A stretch of 64,000 nt of DNA from Candidatus Tectimicrobiota bacterium (lineage in GTDB: Bacteria > Tectomicrobia > Entotheonellia > Entotheonellales > Entotheonellaceae). Shown one piece after another: positions 40,884 through 48,990 of the stretch (position 1 is its first letter; each line of letters opens with the position of its first letter). A model generated the notes under the pieces. The model ran no database searches. It was not told the origin of the DNA and was given only the letters and a program-made list of their open reading frames with translations. The translations under genes were made by a program, and so were the position numbers. The DNA is taken from positions 1 to 64,000 of the forward strand of contig BPKO01000006.1 in assembly GCA_026005175.1 (NCBI GenBank). The letters run 5' to 3'.

Positions 40884-41336
40884 ATGAGACGACAGCGACG
40901 GTACTGGCTGGGCGTGCTGGGTGGCTGTCTGGGACTGCTGCTGCTGGCAGTTCCGTACGGTCAGGCGCACAAAGTCAAGCACACCCCGGCAGAGCTGAAG
41001 GCTTTCCAAGAGGTGTTCCTAGAGCAAGTACGCCTTGGGGACTTGCTCTTTCACGGCGATGCCGAAACCGAACGGCAACTGGGGGTACGGCTCTCGCGCA
41101 CCGGCATGGCCTGCGCCATGTGCCACCCCTTTGCCTCTGACACCCACCCTCACGAGTTCCCCAAGTTTCAGGAGCAGATGCAGGAGTTTGCCACCTTGCG
41201 GGAGATGATCAACTGGTGTATCGAGAACCCCAACGAAGGGGAACGTATTGACCCCAACTCGCCGGCCATGAAGGCCCTGGAAGCCTATATCTACTGGTCC
41301 AACCGGGGCTCGAAGCTCGATCCCGGCCGGCATTGA
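40884..41336 (+). CDS. Periplasmic mono-heme cytochrome c, SoxA-like end
   Basis: 150 residues. Signal peptide 1-28 (LLLLAVPYGQA). CAMCH heme site at 77-81 in RTGMACAMCHPFASDTHPHEF. The C-terminal MINWCIENPNEGERIDPNSP and MKALEAYIYWSNRG resemble the end of SoxA/TsdA cytochromes (CIENP, ALEAYI). Its single extra Cys (NWC) could be an axial ligand, as in SoxA. It lies between the metallophosphoesterase and the SoxYZ fusion, so a role in oxidising a carrier-bound sulfur species is plausible. Confidence 0.8.
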   Translation: MRRQRRYWLGVLGGCLGLLLLAVPYGQAHKVKHTPAELKAFQEVFLEQVRLGDLLFHGDAETERQLGVRLSRTGMACAMCHPFASDTHPHEFPKFQEQMQEFATLREMINWCIENPNEGERIDPNSPAMKALEAYIYWSNRGSKLDPGRH

Positions 41337-41346
41337 GGGAAAGCGC

Positions 41347-42246
41347 ATGGGACGGGGGCGCGACGGCGGCGTGACGCCGCAGGGAAAGGGGACGGTCGGC
41401 CCGCTGCAGGGGCGAGGCTTGACGCGACGCCACTTCTGCCGCGCGGTCACTGGCTTGGCGGCTCTGGGCTGCTGGCACAGCACGGTGGTACGCCGGATAC
41501 ATGCGGCGGCGCGGTCCCCAGCGGACCGCACGCCTTCGGCCACGCCGCTTGCCGCGCTCCACCGGCCGGTGCTGCGGGTGCCGGCCACCACCCGCAACGG
41601 GGCGCATGTGCCTATCGTTGTCGAGATGGACCACCCCATGCACCCCGACCACTACGTGGCCAGCGTGCACCTGCGTAATGACAGCGACCCCATCCCCTCC
41701 AAAGGGATTTTCCATTTCACCCCTGCCAATGGCCGAGTCTACCTGGCCGTGCAGGCACGCATGCACAGCGGCACCTCTACGGTCCAGGCGGTGGCCGTGT
41801 GTACGCAGCACGGCCGCTGGGTGGAGCAGCGCGCCATCACCATTCCCGAAGGGGCGGGTGGCTGTGCCACGGCCGCCCCAGCTGCCGCGGCGGCGCCGTC
41901 TGCCCTCCACCCCCCGGTCCTCCGCATCCCAGCCCTGGTGGCGCGGCGGCCTATCCACCAGGGCGACATCATCCACGTGCAGGTCAAAATCAAGCACCCC
42001 TCGCACACAGGTCTTGCCTTCCGCGACGGCACCTTCGTGCAGGTCTCGCCGCCGTTTTACCTTGAGGAAATGCGGGTGTTTTACGGAGAACGCCTGGTGA
42101 GTCGCTACGAAATGACCCCGGCCATTAGCGACAATCCCTTTATCACGTTTGCCTTGCGAGTAACCGAGGCGGCGCCGGTGCGCGTGGTCTTCACCAACAA
42201 CCACGGCCAGCAGTTCGAGGCCGTAACCTCCCTGGGGCTTTCCTGA
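41347..42246 (+). CDS. SoxYZ fusion sulfur-carrier protein
   Basis: 299 residues with a Tat signal (LTRRHFCRAVTGLAALG). SoxY-like domain about 70-175 (PVPIVVEMDHPMHPDHYVASVHL-type, FTPANGRVYLAVQARMHSG), then GAGGC, the thiol-carrying Cys of the swinging arm, normally at the C-terminus of SoxY as GGCGG. An Ala-rich linker leads to a SoxZ-like domain (PVLRIPALVARRPIHQGDII, VKIKHPSHTGLAFRDG). The arm therefore sits between the two domains. It should carry sulfur intermediates in the periplasm. Confidence 0.83.
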   Translation: MGRGRDGGVTPQGKGTVGPLQGRGLTRRHFCRAVTGLAALGCWHSTVVRRIHAAARSPADRTPSATPLAALHRPVLRVPATTRNGAHVPIVVEMDHPMHPDHYVASVHLRNDSDPIPSKGIFHFTPANGRVYLAVQARMHSGTSTVQAVAVCTQHGRWVEQRAITIPEGAGGCATAAPAAAAAPSALHPPVLRIPALVARRPIHQGDIIHVQVKIKHPSHTGLAFRDGTFVQVSPPFYLEEMRVFYGERLVSRYEMTPAISDNPFITFALRVTEAAPVRVVFTNNHGQQFEAVTSLGLS

Positions 42247-42262
42247 CCGCAGGAGGGTGCCT

Positions 42263-43624
42263 ATGGCAGCAGCAACGGTGGCCGGGCGCAACGACGAGCT
42301 GATCAATCGCGACCTCATCCGCCAGTGGCTCTTGTGGGGCTTTTTCTGGGTGCTCTTTGCCCCCACCGTAGGGGTTGTTGTGTCCACCAAGTTCAACTAC
42401 CCCGAGTTTCTGGGCCATTATCCCTGGCTGACCTTTGGACGGCTGCGTCCGATCCACGTCAACGGAGTGATCTTCGGGACGTTTTCCACCCTCTTTATCG
42501 GCCTGTGCTACTACATCGTGCCTCGCCTCACCGGCGTGCGCGTCTACAAAGAAAAGCTCGGGTATGTCTTGCTCTGGTTCTGGAACTTGACGCTGGTGGC
42601 TGGGGTCGTCTCCCTGGCCCTGGGCTACAACCAGGGGCTCGAAGCCGCCGAGTTCCCCCTGCTGATCGACATCCTGCTGTGGCTTGGCCTGCTAGGGCTG
42701 ACGGGGCAGTTCCTGATGACCATCGCCCGGCGCCGCGAGCCCCGGCTGTACGTCAGTCTCTGGTATCTCATCGCGGCGTTTATCTGGACGGACATCAACT
42801 GGGCCCTGGGCAACTTCATCGTGCCCTATAACTTCCCCGGCATCAACAACGCCGCCCTGCACGGCCTCTACATTCACTACATTGTCGGGCTGTGGATTAC
42901 CCCTGCTGGCTATGTGCTCATGTATTATTTCCTGCCGGCCAGTGTGCAGAACCCGATCTACAGTCACAAGCTGTCCCTCATTGGCTTCTGGTCGCTGGCC
43001 TTTTTCTATCCCTTTGTTGGCATCCACCACTACCTCTACAGCCCAATCGCCGACTGGGCAGAGACGATTTCCATCATCACCAGCATGATGCTGATCATCC
43101 CGGTGTGGACGGTCCTGCAAAACTTCTTTGGCACCATGATTGGGCGCTGGCAGAACTTTGGTGGCAACCTGCCTGCCAAGTTGCTCATCACCGGGAGCCT
43201 CATGTACCTTGTGGGATGCTTCCAGGGCTCGACAGAAGCGCTGCGTGCCCTGCAAACGCCCACCCACTTCACCGACTTTGTCATTGCCCACTCTCACCTT
43301 ACGGTCTTTGGCACCTTCGTGCTCTGGGCCTTGGGTGGGGTGCTGTACGTTTGGCCGCGCCTCACTGGGCGGGAACCGCGCAGCTTCCGCCTGGGCAACT
43401 GGGGCTTCTGGCTTATCACCGTCGGCATCAGTGCCATGGGGCTGGTGCTGACGGCGCAAGGCTTGCAACAGGGCTACATGCTCATGCAGCGGGTCGAGTG
43501 GGTGGACTCTCTGGTGAGCATCAAGCCGTACTGGTGGTTCCGGACGTTTACCGGCATCTCGATGGACGTGGGGATGGACTTGCTGCTGCTGAATCTGCTT
43601 TGGTCGTCGCGGCGACGCAGCTAG
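42263..43624 (+). CDS. ccoN: cbb3-type cytochrome c oxidase subunit I (CcoN)
   Basis: 453 residues with 12 membrane spans. Heme b ligand His in RLRPIHVNGVIFG, CuB histidines in VGIHHYLYSPI, and high-spin heme ligands in VIAHSHLTVFGTFV. AEFPLLIDILLWLG and INWALGNFIVPYNFPG are typical. It reduces oxygen with high affinity. AGGAGG precedes ATG 42263. It is slightly shorter than most CcoN. The frame is intact. Confidence 0.93.
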   Translation: MAAATVAGRNDELINRDLIRQWLLWGFFWVLFAPTVGVVVSTKFNYPEFLGHYPWLTFGRLRPIHVNGVIFGTFSTLFIGLCYYIVPRLTGVRVYKEKLGYVLLWFWNLTLVAGVVSLALGYNQGLEAAEFPLLIDILLWLGLLGLTGQFLMTIARRREPRLYVSLWYLIAAFIWTDINWALGNFIVPYNFPGINNAALHGLYIHYIVGLWITPAGYVLMYYFLPASVQNPIYSHKLSLIGFWSLAFFYPFVGIHHYLYSPIADWAETISIITSMMLIIPVWTVLQNFFGTMIGRWQNFGGNLPAKLLITGSLMYLVGCFQGSTEALRALQTPTHFTDFVIAHSHLTVFGTFVLWALGGVLYVWPRLTGREPRSFRLGNWGFWLITVGISAMGLVLTAQGLQQGYMLMQRVEWVDSLVSIKPYWWFRTFTGISMDVGMDLLLLNLLWSSRRRS

Positions 43625-43636
43625 CGGAGGAAGACC

Positions 43637-45295
43637 GTGCGCTACGCCAGAACCGTGTCGGTGATCGCCGGCTTTGGTTTCATTACCCTGGCACTCTTCA
43701 TCCAGGGCTTCTTGTCCGCCCTCATTCCGGAAACGCGGCAGGCAGCGACGACAGTGGCGGTGCGGACCAACTTAGGCGAGCTCAAGTGGGTCTGGCACGA
43801 AGCCAGCGACTATACCGAGCTCGAACAGCTGGGGCGCCGCGTATACATCCGCGAGGGCTGCTGGTACTGCCACTCCCAGTACGTGCGGCCAGTAGCCGGG
43901 GAAGAGCAGCGCTGGGGCCCGCTGTCGCAGGCCGGCGAATATGCCTTTGATTTGCCGCATCTCTTTGGCACCCGCCGCATCGGGCCCGACCTTACCCGCG
44001 TTGGGCTTAAGTACGGCGACGACTGGCACTACGCCCACTACTGGAACCCCCGCCTGGTGGTGCCCGACTCCACCATGCCGGCCTTTCCCTGGCTTTTTCA
44101 CCAGATCCGGGCCCAAGTGCGCCGGGAAAACGGAGACACCCCGGTGCTGGTAGAAAACGCCGCCTTGCGGCAGGTCTTCAACTACGACAGCGACAAAGAG
44201 ATCCTCCTCTTTCCCAATCCTGAGGGCCTGACCTTCGCTAGGGAGACCGACGGCAAGCCCGTCCTGGCGACGCACCTGCTGCCTGAGCCCTTTACCAAAG
44301 ACGAGGTCACGATCCTCGTCCCTACCCAGGAGCTGCGCGGCTTGGTGGCCTATGTACAGAAGCTGGGGATGAACCGCGGCCAGTGGCGCGACTTGTTCGA
44401 GCCCCAGCGCCTCTTTGTCAGCGAGCTGTCGATTCCCGCCTCACCGGAGTGGATCGAGGCCGGCAAGGAGGTGTACCTGCGCCGCTGCGTAGGGTGCCAT
44501 GGAGAGAAAGGCGATGGCAACGGTCCTGCCGCGACCTTCATGGACCCGCGACCGCGTAATTTCAAGGACGCCGTCTTCAAGTTCCGCGTTACCCCTTCTG
44601 GGGCCTTGCCGACCGATGGCGACCTCTTCCGCACCCTCACCCGCGGCATCCGCGGCACCGCGATGCCCAGCTGGCATGAGCTGCCGGAGAAGGACCGCTG
44701 GGCCGTGATCCAGTATATTAAGACGTTTTCGCCTTTCTGGGAGGAACCGTTCGGCAAGGAACCGCCCATCCTCATTCCCGAGCCGCCGCCGCCCAGCCCG
44801 GAACTGGTGGCGCGCGGCCAGGAGATTTACGTCACCAAGGGACGCTGCTGGCAGTGCCATGGCGGGCCGGGGCTGAAGGACGACCAGCCGTATACGTACC
44901 CCTGGGGGGCCGGGCCCTCGGCCGACGAGCTACAGGATGACTGGGGCTTTCCCATTCGCCCGACCGATTTTACCCGCGGTATTTTCAAGTCGGGGCCCAC
45001 GGTGGCCGACATCTTCCGTACCATGACCACCGGTCTCAATGGCACCCCAATGCCCGCATTTAGCGACTCGCTTAGCGAGGAGGAGCGGTGGGCTATCTCG
45101 TATTACCTTCTCTCGCTCTCAGCGTATACCGATACCTTGCACCACGCCAAGCTCGACCTCCCGCCGGCGGTACAGGCCGCTCTGGATGCGCCGGCGCTAC
45201 AGACGCCAAGCTGGCGGATGGCTTTTGATCCTGAAACCATGCGCGTGCGGGTGGCAACGCCAACCTCACGCTCGTCGTTGGGGATTGCGGAGTAG
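43637..45295 (+). CDS. ccoO: CcoO fused to two extra cytochrome c domains
   Basis: 552 residues, far longer than typical CcoO (about 200-240). An N-terminal anchor, then the CcoO domain with CWYCH at residues 75-79 (GCWYCHSQYVRPV) and MPAFPWLF. A cytochrome c domain with CVGCH at about 284 and another with CWQCH at about 404, each with its own Met ligand loop (GTAMPSWHEL, GTPMPAFSDS). The last two normally belong to CcoP. So the mono-heme and di-heme subunits are joined into one tri-heme protein. It is 12 bp after ccoN. Confidence 0.9.
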   Translation: MRYARTVSVIAGFGFITLALFIQGFLSALIPETRQAATTVAVRTNLGELKWVWHEASDYTELEQLGRRVYIREGCWYCHSQYVRPVAGEEQRWGPLSQAGEYAFDLPHLFGTRRIGPDLTRVGLKYGDDWHYAHYWNPRLVVPDSTMPAFPWLFHQIRAQVRRENGDTPVLVENAALRQVFNYDSDKEILLFPNPEGLTFARETDGKPVLATHLLPEPFTKDEVTILVPTQELRGLVAYVQKLGMNRGQWRDLFEPQRLFVSELSIPASPEWIEAGKEVYLRRCVGCHGEKGDGNGPAATFMDPRPRNFKDAVFKFRVTPSGALPTDGDLFRTLTRGIRGTAMPSWHELPEKDRWAVIQYIKTFSPFWEEPFGKEPPILIPEPPPPSPELVARGQEIYVTKGRCWQCHGGPGLKDDQPYTYPWGAGPSADELQDDWGFPIRPTDFTRGIFKSGPTVADIFRTMTTGLNGTPMPAFSDSLSEEERWAISYYLLSLSAYTDTLHHAKLDLPPAVQAALDAPALQTPSWRMAFDPETMRVRVATPTSRSSLGIAE

Positions 45296-45298
45296 CCG

Positions 45299-45454
45299 AT
45301 GCTGATACACCTGACGCTGTTTGAGTTTTTGGTTGCCCTGTGTATGGGCCTGGCTGCCCTCTGCTTCTTTTTCTGGGGAATCATGGAGGGGGCCTTCACC
45401 AACGTTGAGGAAGTCAAATACCTCCTGGTAGAAAGGGAGCGGCATGAGCAATAA
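45299..45454 (+). CDS. CcoS/CcoQ-like small membrane protein
   Basis: 51 residues: LIHLTLFEFLVALCMGLAAL then FFFWGIMEGAFTNVEEVKYLL. One span followed by the short charged stretch (GAFTNVEE) seen in CcoS-type assembly proteins. It overlaps the next gene by 11 nt and follows ccoO by 3 bp. The role is cbb3 assembly or stability, by position. Confidence 0.65.
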   Translation: MLIHLTLFEFLVALCMGLAALCFFFWGIMEGAFTNVEEVKYLLVERERHEQ

Positions 45455-45767
45455 GCACGCGCCGGCCGAAGGGCAGCCTGAACCGGTGGAAACCTACGCC
45501 GGTGGGGAAATCACAGCCCGCCACGGCGCCATCAACAAGTGGCTGCTGCTGGTGTACGCCGCACTCTTTCTCTGGGCCCTGTACTACGCGCTGGGACCAT
45601 TTGACGGCCTGCGGCCGACGTTTGCTTACTGGGGCGGCCTGGGGCCAGGGCTGGTGCGTGAGGCCACCGGCGCCTTGGGCGGCCCCGGAGCCGTGGCATT
45701 TGTCCTCTTTACCCTGGGCGTGGTGGCGTTCTTTGTCTGGGTTGCCGTGCTGGCGTGCAAGAAGTAG
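45444..45767 (+). CDS. CcoP N-terminal-like membrane protein without heme domains
   Basis: 107 residues: ETYAGGEITARHGAINKWLL then VYAALFLWALYYALGPF, then a second span near the C-terminus ending VAVLACKK. The first part resembles the membrane end of CcoP, but no CxxCH is present; the heme domains are on the CcoO fusion instead. Confidence 0.6.
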   Translation: MSNKHAPAEGQPEPVETYAGGEITARHGAINKWLLLVYAALFLWALYYALGPFDGLRPTFAYWGGLGPGLVREATGALGGPGAVAFVLFTLGVVAFFVWVAVLACKK

Positions 45768-45778
45768 GGGAGAAGCCT

Positions 45779-45892
45779 ATGGGGATCGGCGAGCGCCTCG
45801 TCTTGGGGTTGGTCTGGCTCGCTCTGCTGGTGCTGGCGGCCGACGCGGTGTTTAACGTCGTGCAGGCTCTGCGCCACGGCGCCCTCGACTAG
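45779..45892 (+). CDS. Predicted 37-residue membrane peptide
   Basis: MGIGERLVLGLVWLALLVLA then ADAVFNVVQALRHGALD. A single span in the cbb3 operon, 11 bp after the CcoP-like gene, with GGGGAGAAG upstream. Small accessory subunits are common in cbb3 clusters; I do not recognise this one. Confidence 0.55.
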   Translation: MGIGERLVLGLVWLALLVLAADAVFNVVQALRHGALD

Positions 45893-45905
45893 GAGCAGGC
45901 AAGCA

Positions 45906-46574
45906 GTGCTGCTGCACGCGGCCCTGCTTGGGCTGGCAGCCCTGGGCGGGTCTTTACACTGTCTGGGTATGTGCGGCGGCATGGTGGCCTGTGTGCATGC
46001 CCTGTGCGGCGGGGGGCGAGGCCGCTTGCAAGGGCAGCTGCTTTACCACGGTGGGCGGCTAACGAGCTATGCGTTTCTGGGTGCCCTGGCCGGGGCCGGA
46101 GGAGCGTTCCTCACCCGGCCGGCTCCCTTTCTTCACTCCCTTCTTGACGCCCTGGCCGGTGTGGGGATGGTGATCGCCGGGTTGCGGCTTGCCGGGATGC
46201 TGCCACCTCTGCGTGGTCTGCGGCTTGCCGAAAGCCCTGGCCCTGCCCGCCTCGCTGCCACGTTGCGCCGTGGCGGCGGCCCCCAGGCTGCCATATCCCT
46301 GGGATTGTTCAACGGCTTCATTCCCTGTCCCCTCATCGCCGCTTTTCTGGCCCAGGCGGCAGCGACCGGCTCGGCGCTGGGCGGCGCCTTGACTCTGGCC
46401 ATCCTCGTTCTCGGGACAGCGCCGGGCATGCTCCTGGCAGGCCGCCTGGTTCTCTCCTGCACCACCCGCGGGAAGGCCTTGCGGGTCGTCGGCGTGGCCC
46501 TGAGCGGGCTTGGCATTTTAAGTCTGCTGCACGCTGTAGGGATGCTGCCTTCCCCCTTGGGAGGTCATGGGTGA
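45906..46574 (+). CDS. TauE/SafE (UreH-like) membrane protein
   Basis: 222 residues from GTG 45906, about six spans. The N-terminal motif SLHCLGMCGGMVACV is a cysteine-rich copper-type site found in the sulfite-exporter/UreH-like proteins that accompany cbb3 oxidases. A second signature GLFNGFIPCPLIAAFLAQA follows. It probably supplies copper or assists oxidase assembly. Its stop overlaps the GTG of the ATPase gene (GTGA). Confidence 0.82.
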   Translation: MLLHAALLGLAALGGSLHCLGMCGGMVACVHALCGGGRGRLQGQLLYHGGRLTSYAFLGALAGAGGAFLTRPAPFLHSLLDALAGVGMVIAGLRLAGMLPPLRGLRLAESPGPARLAATLRRGGGPQAAISLGLFNGFIPCPLIAAFLAQAAATGSALGGALTLAILVLGTAPGMLLAGRLVLSCTTRGKALRVVGVALSGLGILSLLHAVGMLPSPLGGHG

Positions 46575-48682
46575 CGACATCCCTTGCCTTGCCGTCGCGG
46601 CGGTGTGCCCACTGCCGCCTTCCCCTGCCGTCGCGTCCTTACATGGTGCGTAGCGACACCCAATGCCTTGCTTTTTGCTGTGCTGGGTGCGCCTTTGTCT
46701 ACCGGTTTACCGGCCAGCTTGGCGAAGCGGGGGAAGCGGCCTTCTGGCTGGCCAAGCTCGGCCTGGGCGGCTTCTTTGCCATGAACCTCATGACGCTTAG
46801 TCTCCTGCTTTACACCGACTACCTTGCCCCCCTGGAGGCGGAAATCCTTCCATACCTCACTTATGCCAGCTTTGCCTTGGCCACGCCGGTGATGGTCATC
46901 CTAGGCGGACCGTTTGTGCGCCATGCCTGGCGCGAGGTGCGCCACGGCACGTGTAGCCTGGAGAGCCTCATCGCCCTCGGCTCGGTATCGGCTTACCTGG
47001 CCTCGGCGTATGCCACGTTTCGTGGTAGCACCCGCATCTACTTCGATACCGCCACCATGATCCTCGTCCTGGTGACCCTGGGGCGCTTCCTCGAAGCGAC
47101 GGCCAGGGCCAAGGCAGCCGCCGGCATCGCCAATCTTCTGGAACTGGCCCCGCAGGAAGCCACCGTCCTCGCCGAAGGGGAAGAGCGCAGGGTGCCGGCA
47201 GTGACGCTGGTCGTGGGAACGCGCGTCGTGGTGCGTCCCGGAGAGCGTATTGCGGCCGATGGCGTGGTCGTTGAAGGAGAAGGCTTGGTGGACGAGGCAG
47301 CACTAACCGGGGAGGCCAGGCCGGTGAGCAAGCGCCCCGGCGATCCGGTGCTGGGGGCCACCATCAACTTGGCCGGTCGTTTCATCCTGACCGTCACCCG
47401 TTGCGGCGAGGAGACCGTGTTTGCCCAGATGGTGCGCCTTATGGAAGCGGCACAGGCCGCGCGGGGTCCTTCCCGTCTCTTGGCCGATCGCCTCGCCGCC
47501 CACTTCGTTCCTGGCGTCGTCGCCCTGGCAGGGCTTACATTCCTCTACTGGTTGCCGACAGGACTGGAAACGGCCGGCCTCACGGCTCTGGCAGTCCTGC
47601 TCGTGGCCTGCCCCTGTCCCCTGGGACTGGCCACTCCCCTGGCCACGTGGGTCGGTCTGAACCGGGCTGCCGCAGCTGGGGTGCTGGTACGCAGCGGGGC
47701 TGCCCTGGAACGATTGGCCCAGGTGCGCGCGTTCTGCTTTGACAAAACGGGAACGCTAACGCACGGAGGGCTCACGCTCCAGGCCGTCAGGGTCGATCCG
47801 CCGCTCGATACAGCAACTTTTCTCAGCCTCTGTGCTTCTGTAGAAACCTGCTCCGAGCATGCCCTGGGAGCCAGCCTGGTCAAAGCCGCCAGAGCCAAAG
47901 GCCTCCCCCTCTATCCGGTTAGCGAGTGCCAAACACATTCCGGCCTGGGACTCGAAGGGGTGGTGACCCTGCCGTCCGGGGCGCCCCTGCGCGTATGGGT
48001 CGGCAATACCCGCTTCCTGCAGCAGCAAGGAATGGCCCTCAGCAGGCAGCTGGCGCAGGAAAAAGTAGCGCTCGAAGCAGCCGGTCTCACAGTGGTCCTT
48101 GGCGCTTGGGAGGGGAAAGTCCGGGGCCTGATGGCCTTTGGCGACCGCGTGCGCCCCGAAGCCAAAGCGGCCGTTGCCGCTTTGCGTCAGCTGGGCCTCG
48201 AGGTTTGGTTGGTGAGCGGGGATCAGACAACAGCCGCGTCCGCCGTGGCCGCCGAAGCCGGCATCCCTCGGGTGCACGCCGCCCTCTTGCCAGCCGACAA
48301 GGCGGCGCTGATCCGTGAGGCTCAGAGGCTGGGGCCGGTGGCCATGGTGGGCGACGGCATCAACGATGCCCCGGCGCTGGCCTCGGCGGCGGTGGGCATC
48401 GCCATGGGGTCGGGCACCGACTTGGCCAAGGAGACGGCCGACGTCAGCATCCTTGGCAACGACTTGCGCAAGCTGCCCTGGCTCTTCACCCTGGCCCGGG
48501 CGACCCGGCGCACCATCCGGGGCAATCTCTTCTGGGCCTTTTTCTACAACACCCTGGGGCTGGCACTGGCTGCCGGCGGCGTGCTGACTCCCCTCCTTGC
48601 CGCCTTGGCCATGGTGGCCAGCAGCCTCTTCGTGCTCAGCAACTCGCTACGCTTGCGCCGCTTCACCTACGCCCCAGCGTGA
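46571..48682 (+). CDS. ccoI: CcoI-type copper P1B-ATPase
   Basis: 703 residues from GTG 46571. N-terminal cysteine-rich metal domain (CAHCRLPLP, CCAGCAFVY) as in CcoI rather than a classical HMA. ALTGEARPV actuator, VACPCPLGLATP (CPC), phosphorylation motif FDKTGTLT, nucleotide domain with SEHALG, and GDGINDAPALASAA. In most homologues the HP dipeptide reads SEHPL; here Pro is Ala, an unusual change. It exports or delivers copper for the cbb3 oxidase. The frame is intact. Confidence 0.9.
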   Translation: MTTSLALPSRRCAHCRLPLPSRPYMVRSDTQCLAFCCAGCAFVYRFTGQLGEAGEAAFWLAKLGLGGFFAMNLMTLSLLLYTDYLAPLEAEILPYLTYASFALATPVMVILGGPFVRHAWREVRHGTCSLESLIALGSVSAYLASAYATFRGSTRIYFDTATMILVLVTLGRFLEATARAKAAAGIANLLELAPQEATVLAEGEERRVPAVTLVVGTRVVVRPGERIAADGVVVEGEGLVDEAALTGEARPVSKRPGDPVLGATINLAGRFILTVTRCGEETVFAQMVRLMEAAQAARGPSRLLADRLAAHFVPGVVALAGLTFLYWLPTGLETAGLTALAVLLVACPCPLGLATPLATWVGLNRAAAAGVLVRSGAALERLAQVRAFCFDKTGTLTHGGLTLQAVRVDPPLDTATFLSLCASVETCSEHALGASLVKAARAKGLPLYPVSECQTHSGLGLEGVVTLPSGAPLRVWVGNTRFLQQQGMALSRQLAQEKVALEAAGLTVVLGAWEGKVRGLMAFGDRVRPEAKAAVAALRQLGLEVWLVSGDQTTAASAVAAEAGIPRVHAALLPADKAALIREAQRLGPVAMVGDGINDAPALASAAVGIAMGSGTDLAKETADVSILGNDLRKLPWLFTLARATRRTIRGNLFWAFFYNTLGLALAAGGVLTPLLAALAMVASSLFVLSNSLRLRRFTYAPA

Positions 48683-48881
48683 GCAGCCCCCTGCGGCCGG
48701 CCTTCGCCCCCGCGAGTGCCCCAGGCGCTGGCCTCTGCTCATGCCGAAGACCGCTCTTGCCACAAGGGTCTCCCCGCTCCAGTAGCAGGTGTCTCTGTTT
48801 CGATTAAAGCAACGGCGCTATTGCGCCCGGCGTCCCTGGCGCGCTACCGTGAGGGGCATCCTGTGAGAGGGGAGCCGGCGC

Positions 48882-48977
48882 ATGCAGCAGCGGGTGGAAG
48901 CGTACTGCCGGGCACGGGGGGCCAGCTGGGTGACCCTTGGGGCGTACCAGCAAGCGTGCTGGAAACGCGACGACTGA
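48882..48977 (+). CDS. Small protein upstream of the aldehyde oxidoreductase
   Basis: 31 residues (MQQRVEAYCRARGASWVTLG then AYQQACWKRDD) after GAGGGGAG. It ends 13 bp before the AOR gene. Coding potential is moderate; I recognise no family. The 199 bases before it (48683-48881) hold no gene. Confidence 0.4.
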   Translation: MQQRVEAYCRARGASWVTLGAYQQACWKRDD

Positions 48978-48990
48978 GGCGAGAGAAGCG

